Below are positions 1-5,377 of a stretch of DNA of 18,003 nt, piece after piece (within the stretch, counting starts at the first letter, position 1; each line of letters begins with the position of its first letter). This DNA comes from Treponema sp. (GTDB taxonomy: Bacteria > Spirochaetota > Spirochaetia > Treponematales > Treponemataceae): positions 1 to 18,003 of the forward strand of contig JAEDIW010000046.1 in assembly GCA_016296655.1 (NCBI GenBank), read 5' to 3'. The notes under the pieces were generated by a model. It was not told where the DNA came from. It worked only from the letters and a program-made list of their open reading frames with translations, and did no database searches. Both the position numbers and the translations under genes were made by a program.

Positions 1-31
1 GCTGATTAAGTTGTAAATTTGTTCATACATA

Positions 32-91
32 AGCGTAACTCTTTTTGATTTTTTTGTGGTGATTAAAATTTTAAAGATTTACGCTTTTTTT
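32..91 (+). terminator. possible terminator of a gene left of the window
   Basis: AGCGTAA (32-38) and TTACGCT (79-85) can pair as a 7-bp stem, followed on the plus strand by a run of seven T (85-91). The loop is long (about 40 nt) but contains the AT palindrome TTAAAATTTTAA. This would fit the end of a rightward gene lying before base 1. The loop length makes it uncertain. Confidence 0.3.
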
Positions 92-127
92 GTAAATTCT
101 CAATGAAACTCGAAATTCAGGTTAAAT

Positions 128-151
128 AAAAAAAAATCTTAAATGAAGATT
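128..151 (-). terminator. rho-independent terminator of the small gene pair
   Basis: On the minus strand AATCTT-CATTT-AAGATT forms a short AT-rich hairpin followed directly by a T run (the A run at 128-136 on the plus strand). It lies just downstream of the stop codon at 159-161, where a terminator for the leftward pair is expected. Confidence 0.5.
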
Positions 152-158
152 AAAGGTT

Positions 159-656
159 TTAAAATCCGAACGCGCCGTATATATCTTTCCAAACAGAACC
201 GTCCTCATATTGAATTTCTGAAACATAGATAAAATCAACCTGCATAAACTGTTCAGTTTCTTCGTACAAGCAGCTGTCAAGGTTTATCGCAAAAGATTCA
301 GAACTGCCGTGGGGAATATAAGAATGGAACACTGCACAGGAACTTGCATTACATTCAAAATAATTTTCATCTTCAGCAAATGGCTCCTGCCCTGATTCCT
401 GAAGAAAAACTTTGTAGCAAACTGAAAAACCAGTAACTGTTTTTTCAGAAAAGTTTCGAAAAGTAAAAAACAAACTATGGTCTCCAGACGTTTTGCAAAG
501 CCCTGAATATTCACGTGAATATTTACCAGACTGTTCAATTGAAACATCTGAAATTTCATGTCTGCAGGCAAAGGCTGAAAAACTTGCACAACTTTCAAAA
601 AATTCACTCAGAAAAAGCAGGAAAACAAGTCCTATAAAATGAAAAACTTTTTTCAA
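159..656 (-). CDS. small secreted protein or lipoprotein, unknown function
   Basis: Not recognised. The 165-residue product begins MKKVF with a hydrophobic stretch (residues 7-18), so it is exported. Cys23 (FFESC) or Cys31 (SAFAC) could be the lipidated cysteine of a relaxed spirochaete lipobox, but neither is canonical. The mature part looks like a small beta-sandwich: alternating hydrophobic strands, a pair of cysteines (C102, C107), and a C-terminal strand with IQYEDGSVWKD, a type seen at the end of several small treponemal exported proteins. The start is TTG at 654-656, chosen because GGAG (664-667) lies 7 nt upstream. The TTGA overlaps the TGA stop of the upstream gene, so translation is probably coupled. 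Export is inferred from the N-terminus; the fold is a guess. Confidence 0.7.
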   Translation of the reverse strand: MKKVFHFIGLVFLLFLSEFFESCASFSAFACRHEISDVSIEQSGKYSREYSGLCKTSGDHSLFFTFRNFSEKTVTGFSVCYKVFLQESGQEPFAEDENYFECNASSCAVFHSYIPHGSSESFAINLDSCLYEETEQFMQVDFIYVSEIQYEDGSVWKDIYGAFGF

Positions 657-955
657 AGCAGAACTCCATTGACAGCATCGTAAAAACTCCCCTTAAGACC
701 AAAAGTTTTTGAAGTTTCAAACACATATTCCAGCAGTTCCCGCTGGGTAAGCAGAGAAAACGTAAGGCAAGGGATGCAGGAAACTTTTTCTGAGCGCAGA
801 TATGTTGCAAAAGCCTGAAACAATTTCATGCGCAAATCCGTATCTTCAGGCCTGACGAGACCAAAATGAATTTTATTATCCTGCTGTTGAATTATTACCG
901 CACCATTGTACAGGCAAAACAAAGGCGACAGGAAAAACTTGTGTTTTACAGACAT
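653..955 (-). CDS. 100-residue hypothetical protein, MshEN/GspE-N-like
   Basis: Not firmly recognised. An in-frame ATG exists at 994, but the start at 955 is preferred because GGGGTGA lies 5-6 nt upstream, while the 994 ATG has no ribosome site. The 100-residue protein has no signal peptide or membrane span. The stretch LFCLYNGAVII...IHFGLVRPEDTDLRMKL follows the pattern of the N-terminal domain of GspE/PilB ATPases (a short beta strand, then GLxxPxDxxL), but there is no ATPase domain. It may be a stand-alone domain or a remnant. It is first in a two-gene unit and overlaps the exported-protein gene by 4 nt. An inverted repeat CCATAAA/TTTATGG (965-986) lies just upstream of the ribosome site and could sequester it. 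Confidence 0.6.
   Translation of the reverse strand: MSVKHKFFLSPLFCLYNGAVIIQQQDNKIHFGLVRPEDTDLRMKLFQAFATYLRSEKVSCIPCLTFSLLTQRELLEYVFETSKTFGLKGSFYDAVNGVLL
664..667 (-). promoter_or_regulatory. Shine-Dalgarno that supports a TTG start
   Basis: GGAG on the minus strand sits 7 nt before the TTG at 656-654. No ATG start exists nearby in this frame, so the site decides the start. It lies within the last codons of the upstream gene, which supports translational coupling. Confidence 0.6.
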
Positions 956-964
956 TTTTTCACC

Positions 965-986
965 CCATAAAGTCAAATTTTTATGG
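965..986 (-). repeat. inverted repeat at the ribosome-binding site of the 653-955 gene
   Basis: CCATAAA and TTTATGG form a perfect 7-bp stem with an 8-nt loop. On the minus strand the 3' arm runs into the GGGGTGA ribosome site. It could be an operator or a translational control hairpin. Nothing else supports either role. Confidence 0.35.
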
Positions 987-1135
987 TCATTCAATTTTCA
1001 CAGGAATGCGAAGCTGCCAGCCTAAACTGCAAAAACTAAAAAGATAAGTACACACCTTTTGAATGGCCTTTACCTGACATTTTTTGACAGATTTCATCTG
1101 ATATTTAAATTGCACAGAAAGAGAAAATAATGCAG

Positions 1136-1167
1136 TTTTTGCCTAAAAAAATTTTTTTTTAGCCAAA
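1136..1167. repeat. AT-rich inverted repeat
   Basis: TTTTGCCTAAAAAAA and TTTTTTTAGCCAAAA pair with one mismatch, forming a long AT-rich hairpin. It lies between the divergent small-gene pair and the corA leader. It could act as a terminator in either direction or as a spacer. The rest of 995-1190 shows no coding sequence. Confidence 0.35.
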
Positions 1168-1192
1168 ATTCTGAGTTTTTCAGTGGCAAGAC

Positions 1193-1290
1193 TTTGCAGC
1201 TTACGATAACTGCAAAATACGTCGAGTCAAGGCACGCTAACGCTTAAAGCCTTGACTTCGCCGTTTTGAGGGGTTGTACTACCCCCTCAA
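1193..1290. repeat. three tandem hairpins (possible dispersed element)
   Basis: Three consecutive inverted repeats without coding potential. First: TTTGCAG (1193-1199) with CTGCAAA (1210-1216). Second: AGTCAAGGC (1225-1233) with GCCTTGACT (1249-1257). Third: TTGAGGGG (1266-1273) with CCCCTCAA (1283-1290). No T run follows any of them, so they do not look like ordinary terminators. The element lies upstream of the best corA promoter, hence probably outside the corA transcript. The local G+C is higher than the surroundings, as in mobile intergenic repeats. Confidence 0.45.
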
Positions 1291-1368
1291 TATAAAAATT
1301 CAAAAAAAAACATTTGACCTTTTAATCAAAATTTTACATTAACCTGAAAATTCCAGAGAAGTATTTTG

Positions 1369-1397
1369 TTGCCCTAAAAAAAAAAATTCGTTAGAAT
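1369..1397 (+). promoter_or_regulatory. sigma70-type promoter of the corA leader
   Basis: TTGCCC (1369-1374) and TAGAAT (1392-1397) are separated by exactly 17 bp with an A-tract spacer. The -10 matches consensus at five of six positions and the -35 at four. Transcription would start near 1404, giving a leader of about 230 nt before corA that contains the 31-codon ORF. Confidence 0.5.
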
Positions 1398-1463
1398 ACG
1401 TTTGTTTGTCAAACAGTTTTATTCCGTGCGAATTTCCGCATTTGTTTTAAGGAGGTTTTTTGT

Positions 1464-1559
1464 ATGGACAACGGCTCGAGTCGTAGTTCCGATTATCATT
1501 TATGCAGTTTAAGCTGCCTTAAAGCCTCTGCAGAAAATAAACTGAAAATATCTGTCTGA
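1464..1559 (+). CDS. 31-codon leader ORF upstream of corA
   Basis: ATG at 1464 follows a near-perfect Shine-Dalgarno, AAGGAGG (1449-1455), with 8-nt spacing. This is a stronger site than that of corA itself. The frame runs 31 codons to TGA (1557-1559) and encodes a Ser/Cys/Leu-containing peptide beginning MDNGSSRSSDYHLCSLSCL, with no domain resemblance. It ends 74 nt before the corA start. Within it GCAG (1504-1507), CTGC (1514-1517) and GCAG (1530-1533) can form two mutually exclusive short hairpins, so ribosome position could change the fold of the leader. Salmonella corA and mgtA are controlled through short leader ORFs (corL, mgtL); the arrangement is analogous, but the peptide is not recognisably related. 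Expression of the peptide is inferred. Confidence 0.45.
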   Translation: MDNGSSRSSDYHLCSLSCLKASAENKLKISV

Positions 1560-1633
1560 AAATCATTTTTACGGCAAGCTCGTTACAGGTTTTTGTTCTG
1601 CACGCTTTTAAAAATTTGCGTAGAGGACACAAA

Positions 1634-2632
1634 ATGATTACATACTGGCAACAAATCCACGGAAAACTTGTCCGTGTAAAAAAAGACGAATTAAATTCAG
1701 AACTTAAGACATGGGTTGATGCAAGGGCCATAACTCCTGCAGAAATCAGCGAACTTGAAAAAGAGTTTCAGCTTGAAAGTGAACACATTGTGGATATCCT
1801 TGACCCTGACGAACTTTCCCGCATTGAACAGGCTGACGGCTATATTCTTGTGATTATGCGACTGCCTATTTATGATGCAAATACTGAAATTGCATATTAC
1901 ACAATTCCGCTGGGCGTAATAATCAAGGATAATTACATCATTACGATTTGCTGGACTGACTGCGAAGTTTTGCGTGATTTTTCTGCGAACAGGGTAAAAG
2001 GTGCAAGACTGGCAGATTTTCCTGCATTTATGATTCAAATTTTGAGCCGCTCAGACATTTTATTCCTGCGTTATTTGAAAGAAATCAACCGCCGTTCATC
2101 ATCAATTCAAAAAGAACTACAGGTTTCAATCGAAAACAAAGAAATCATACAGCTGCTTAACCTTGAAAAATCGCTGGAATTTTTTACAACATCGCTGGCT
2201 AACAATCAGGTTCTGCTCGAAAAGTTCAAGAAAACAAAACTTTTGAAATTTGACGATGAAGACCAGGACTGGCTCGAAGATGTTGAAGTTGATAACCGGC
2301 AGGCCATCGGCATGGCTGACACTTACAGCAACATTCTTTCAGGAATGATGGATGCCTTTGCATCTGTTATTTCAAACAACCTGAACATCGTCATGAAAAA
2401 ACTTACTATAATAAACATAGTCATCATGATTCCTACATTTATTGTAAGCTTTTTCGGCATGAACATCGCACTTCCCCTGCAAAATTCTGGAAAACTTGGT
2501 ATGCTGATTGTTATTCTGGTCTGTATTTTTTCAACTGTAATTGCAAGCGTCATTTTCAGCAAAAGTTCCAGCAGTATACAGCAGGCAAAAAGGCCAAGAC
2601 GTAAAAAAAACAGGGAGCGCAAACGAAAATAG
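1634..2632 (+). CDS. corA: CorA-type Mg2+/Co2+ transport protein
   Basis: Homopentameric inner-membrane channel for Mg2+ (also Co2+/Ni2+), 332 residues. The large N-terminal cytoplasmic domain (1-250) carries the usual DILDPDELSRIEQADGY segment (53-70). Two membrane spans follow: about 257-277, ending in the signature GMN (275-277), and about 287-308. The protein ends in a very basic tail (KRPRRKKNRERKRK). The short periplasmic loop after GMN lacks the common MPE-type sequence, a variation within the 2-TM-GxN family. The start is ATG 1634, with AGAGG 7 nt upstream; an in-frame TTG at 1616 lies before that ribosome site and is rejected. The gene has a long leader with its own small ORF, suggesting post-transcriptional control. 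The family is clear; ion preference is inferred from it. Confidence 0.93.
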   Translation: MITYWQQIHGKLVRVKKDELNSELKTWVDARAITPAEISELEKEFQLESEHIVDILDPDELSRIEQADGYILVIMRLPIYDANTEIAYYTIPLGVIIKDNYIITICWTDCEVLRDFSANRVKGARLADFPAFMIQILSRSDILFLRYLKEINRRSSSIQKELQVSIENKEIIQLLNLEKSLEFFTTSLANNQVLLEKFKKTKLLKFDDEDQDWLEDVEVDNRQAIGMADTYSNILSGMMDAFASVISNNLNIVMKKLTIINIVIMIPTFIVSFFGMNIALPLQNSGKLGMLIVILVCIFSTVIASVIFSKSSSSIQQAKRPRRKKNRERKRK

Positions 2633-2685
2633 CCGGTTTTACGGTTCCCTTTTTTCCGCAGAAAATCCTGCAAGTCGGCTTTTTT
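2631..2685 (+). terminator. weak terminator candidate after corA
   Basis: AGCCG (2631-2635, overlapping the stop codon) can pair with CGGCT (2676-2680), followed by six T. GCAG-AAAATC-CTGC nests inside. The stem is short and the loop long, so read-through into the next gene (start 2736) is quite possible. Confidence 0.3.
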
Positions 2686-2735
2686 GCTGTAACAAATTTT
2701 GCCTGCAAAGTTTTGTTTTATATGGAGGCGTTTGC

Positions 2736-3713
2736 ATGAAAAAAAATATTCGCTCAATTTGTTCACTTCTTACAGTAGCATTTCTTATGCTTCATGCAAA
2801 TTCTGCAGTAGCGGCACAAGATTTTGCAGATTTTGACATGACAGATTTTATTCCTGCAAAGGGAAAAAACTACGAATCCTACACAATCGGGGAATTTCTG
2901 CAGGCTTATACTGCAAAACGATGGGTTCCTGCCTTTTCCATGAACAAATATGAAACTACCTACAATTTGTGGTATTCAGTAAAAATTCAGGCAGAAAAAT
3001 CAGGCTACGTTTTCATGAATCCAGGGCAGGAAGGCAGCAGTGGAAAAATCGGTGATGAACCGACAGAGAACAGATTTCATCCAGTAACAAGAATCAGCTG
3101 GTACGATGCCGTTGTATGGTGCAATGCCTTGAGCGAATTGAATGGAAAAACACCATGTTACACTTACAAAAATCAGGTTCTCCGGGATTCAACAGATACA
3201 GCAACCCTTGATCTCTGCACATGCAACTGGCAGGCTGACGGATACAGGCTTCCGCGCGAAGAAGAATGGGAATTCTGCGCAAGAAAGACAAAAAACGGCA
3301 TGCAAAGGGGAGATGAGGTCAGCGGTCAGCTAAATTCAGAAATGCCTGCTGAAAACTTTGCATGGAATGACAAAAATGCAACTGGAACAAGAACAGTAGG
3401 AACTGCAGGCACTCCGTTCATGCCGGAAGCACAGCCAATGCCAGGTACAGGAAATGCAAATGCTTCCGGGCTGTTCGACATGAGTGGCAATGTTCTGGAA
3501 TTATGCTGGGACTGGCTGGACAACTACAAAGAAACACTGCCTGAAAAATATTATGCAGGGCCACAATACGGAAGCCAGAGAGTTGCAAGAGGCGGCAGCT
3601 GGAATCCTTATTCAGCATTTGTCCTATGTGCAGACCGCTACGCATACGACCCCAATGAAGTCTGGAACTTTATAGGTTTCAGAATCTGCCGGACAATACA
3701 GATGCCGCAGTAA
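2736..3713 (+). CDS. secreted SUMF1/FGE-sulfatase-fold protein, catalytic Cys absent
   Basis: A 325-residue exported protein. The signal peptide is residues 1-27, with likely cleavage at AVAA|QD. The rest shows the formylglycine-generating-enzyme fold in order: MNKYETT (69-75), HPVTRISWYDAVVWCN (115-130), GYRLPREEEWEF (169-180), GLFDMSGNVLELCWDW (245-260), RVARGGSWN (282-290) and GFR (314-316). In true sulfatase-modifying enzymes two cysteines lie just after GGS(Y/W); here that stretch reads NPYSAF, so formylglycine synthesis is unlikely. No sulfatase gene is nearby. Spirochaete genomes carry many such proteins, some probably binding or modifying other substrates. Start: ATG 2736 with GGAGG (2724-2728), 7 nt spacing; a longer in-frame opening upstream overlaps corA and is rejected. 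It lies 103 nt after corA and may be partly cotranscribed. Confidence 0.87.
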   Translation: MKKNIRSICSLLTVAFLMLHANSAVAAQDFADFDMTDFIPAKGKNYESYTIGEFLQAYTAKRWVPAFSMNKYETTYNLWYSVKIQAEKSGYVFMNPGQEGSSGKIGDEPTENRFHPVTRISWYDAVVWCNALSELNGKTPCYTYKNQVLRDSTDTATLDLCTCNWQADGYRLPREEEWEFCARKTKNGMQRGDEVSGQLNSEMPAENFAWNDKNATGTRTVGTAGTPFMPEAQPMPGTGNANASGLFDMSGNVLELCWDWLDNYKETLPEKYYAGPQYGSQRVARGGSWNPYSAFVLCADRYAYDPNEVWNFIGFRICRTIQMPQ

Positions 3714-3742
3714 ACTGTCCTGAAAAAATCCAGGACAGTTTT
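3712..3742. terminator. two-way rho-independent terminator
   Basis: AAACTGTCCTG (3712-3722) and CAGGACAGTTT (3731-3741) form a perfect 11-bp stem with an 8-nt loop, overlapping the stop codon of the preceding gene and flanked by T or A runs. It lies between convergent genes and can serve both the SUMF1-type gene (+) and hisC (-). Confidence 0.75.
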
Positions 3743-3781
3743 AACACAATTCTAGCGAAATTTTTACACGTAAATGCCAGA

Positions 3782-4930
3782 TTACAGGCTTTCCATAGAT
3801 TTTTTCAAGGCAGCCATCTGTTCTGCAGTGCCGATTGAAATGCGCAGATAATTTTCAATTCCAGGAGTCGAAAAGATTCTTACAAGAATTCCGTCCTGCT
3901 TGATTTTTTTATATGCATACTGACCGTCAACTTCAGGTTTCTGCGCAAACACAAAATTTGTCTTTGAAGGCAGTACATTCCAGCCGTGAGCTTTCAAAAA
4001 TTCAGAAAAACTGTCACGTTCTCTGGCAATTGCCATAGCTTTTTCTGCATAATAGCCAGAAGCCTTGCATGCAGCAGCAGATGCAATCTGAGTTATGGCA
4101 TCAATCGGAAAATGGTTCAAGGAATTTTTTACAGTGGTAATAGCCTGAATTACTTCTGGATTTGCTACAAGATAACCGCTTCTCAACCCTGCTCCACACA
4201 AACTCTTGCTGAATGTCCTTACAACTATCAGATTTTTAAATTCGGCAAGAAGCGGAATGCAACTTTCTCCGCCAAAATCGACATAAGCTTCATCTACAAC
4301 AAAGGCTTTGTCAGCCGGTGCTTTTTTAAGCATCTGGCGAACCTGTTCCCTTGTCAGTGCAATGCCTGTGGGCGCATTCGGATTTGCAAAAATCATGCCA
4401 GAATCAGTTTTTACAGCTTCTTCAATCATTTTTTCAGTATCAAGCGACCAGTCTGGTTTCAGCTCAATTTTTTTTATAGGAATGTCATAAAAACCGCAGT
4501 AAACAGGATAAAAACTGTACGAAAATGTAGGTGTTATGACAGGACGATCGCTGTCAAAAAAAGCGTAAAAAACAAATGAAAGGACTTCATCGCTTCCGTT
4601 GCCTACATAAATCATCTCAGGAGTAACTTCAAATGGAATTTTATCCTGCTGGGAAGGCATGCAACGTCCGTCTTTTACAGAAGAACGGCATAAAACACCA
4701 CCACAGTCATTCAGCATTTTTGCAATCTGGCAATGCAGTTCGTAAGAATCGGGATCTGGATACAGACCAAGTTTTTCAGGATGTTCTTTAATAAAATTCC
4801 TGATAGCTTCGCAAACTTCTGGAGCTGGTGGATATGGATTTTCATTCGCATTCAGCTTAATATAATTTCTGTCTTTCGGCTGTTCTCCAGGAATATATGG
4901 ATTCAAGCCCTTCATTCTTTCTGCAAGCAT
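3782..4930 (-). CDS. hisC: histidinol-phosphate aminotransferase
   Basis: PLP-dependent fold-type I aminotransferase, 382 residues. It converts imidazole-acetol phosphate plus glutamate to histidinol phosphate and 2-oxoglutarate in the cytosol. Visible hallmarks: KLNANENPYPP (25-35), VGNGSDE (109-115), NPNAPTG (183-189), DEAYVDF (213-219), the PLP lysine K242 in TFSKSLCGAGLRSGY, and the phosphate-binding R250. An unusual cysteine-containing insertion (about residues 75-105) lies before GNGSDE, where most homologues have a short linker. Start ATG 4930 has AGAGG close upstream; the frame extends to 5005, but that lies upstream of the predicted transcription start. No other his gene is present, so it stands alone, and substrates such as other aromatic or phosphorylated amino acids cannot be excluded. 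Confidence 0.9.
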   Translation of the reverse strand: MLAERMKGLNPYIPGEQPKDRNYIKLNANENPYPPAPEVCEAIRNFIKEHPEKLGLYPDPDSYELHCQIAKMLNDCGGVLCRSSVKDGRCMPSQQDKIPFEVTPEMIYVGNGSDEVLSFVFYAFFDSDRPVITPTFSYSFYPVYCGFYDIPIKKIELKPDWSLDTEKMIEEAVKTDSGMIFANPNAPTGIALTREQVRQMLKKAPADKAFVVDEAYVDFGGESCIPLLAEFKNLIVVRTFSKSLCGAGLRSGYLVANPEVIQAITTVKNSLNHFPIDAITQIASAAACKASGYYAEKAMAIARERDSFSEFLKAHGWNVLPSKTNFVFAQKPEVDGQYAYKKIKQDGILVRIFSTPGIENYLRISIGTAEQMAALKKSMESL

Positions 4931-5005
4931 TTTTTTCCTCTTGGATTTAGTGAAGTTCCGGCAGCACTTGATGCAGATATGCAGAAACATCACAGAATCT
5001 GTCAT

Positions 5006-5034
5006 ATTTTAAGAAATCAAGGCACACAGGTCAA
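5006..5034 (-). promoter_or_regulatory. sigma70-type promoter of hisC
   Basis: On the minus strand TTGACC (5029-5034) and TAAAAT (5006-5011) are separated by exactly 17 bp, each matching consensus at five of six positions. The start point would be near 4999, giving an untranslated leader of about 70 nt. No T-box or attenuator was recognised in that leader. Confidence 0.65.
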
Positions 5035-5250
5035 CACCTGCACTTTTTTTCACTTTGTTTACTTAAAAGTGAAAAATCAGAATGGATCTACAACTTTGAA
5101 AAATTGAATATATATTGATTGCAGGAACCGCAAAAAAAGAAAAAGCCCTGCAAAACCGCCTGTAAAAAATAACCGTAAAAGCAGTTCTTTGGTTTTTGAT
5201 AAAAATGAAATTTTCCATATCAGAAATTTTGGGACATTTTTTTGTCAGTC

Positions 5251-5286
5251 TGGTTACTGAGCTGAGTCGAAGGAATCGAACCACCA
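5251..5286. repeat. REP-like palindromic sequence
   Basis: TGGTT (5251-5255) and AACCA (5279-5283) bracket CTGAGCTGAG, TCGAAGG and a second TCGAA. The core GAGCTGAGTCGAAGG resembles the 'gagcggagtcgaagg' type of short palindromic repeat dispersed in many bacterial genomes. It is more G+C rich than its flanks. Dispersal in this genome is inferred, since only one copy lies in the window. Confidence 0.35.
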
Positions 5287-5362
5287 AAAAGCACCCAAAG
5301 ATAAAACTTCAAAAATCAGATTACGCAAACACAGTCTACTATTCAAAATCAAAAGTAACTGC

Positions 5363-5368
5363 TAAAAT
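5363..5368 (+). promoter_or_regulatory. -10 element of the 5378 gene
   Basis: TAAAAT lies 9 nt before the ATG at 5378, so transcription would begin 2-3 nt before the start codon. No Shine-Dalgarno is present between 5340 and 5378. The -35 is poor (TATTCA at 17-bp spacing), so this call is tentative. Confidence 0.35.
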
Positions 5369-5377
5369 ATAAACAAC

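Larger units (their letters stand above)
5035..5377. other. divergent intergenic region, no gene seen
   Basis: Between the hisC promoter and the start at 5378 there is no convincing ORF on either strand. It contains purine-rich and T-rich runs, the GACA-T7-TGTC mini-palindrome near 5233-5246, the REP-like palindrome at 5251-5286, and the likely -10 of the rightward gene at its right end. Confidence 0.6.

Noticed and set aside
1193..1633. M-box or other known Mg2+ riboswitch before corA
   Set aside because: No recognisable conserved M-box core was found; the leader ORF explains the strong Shine-Dalgarno better.
3986..4579. 197-residue plus-strand frame across hisC
   Set aside because: Opposite-strand shadow of hisC, which has all aminotransferase motifs.
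5063..5287. 74-residue minus-strand frame in the divergent intergenic region
   Set aside because: No ribosome site, low-complexity product, and it crosses the REP-like palindrome; not counted as a gene.
5240..5300. tRNA T-arm-like sequence GGTTCGATTCC on the minus strand
   Set aside because: The flanking bases do not form a T-stem (GGTGG against CCTTC), and no acceptor stem, D arm or anticodon arm can be built around it.
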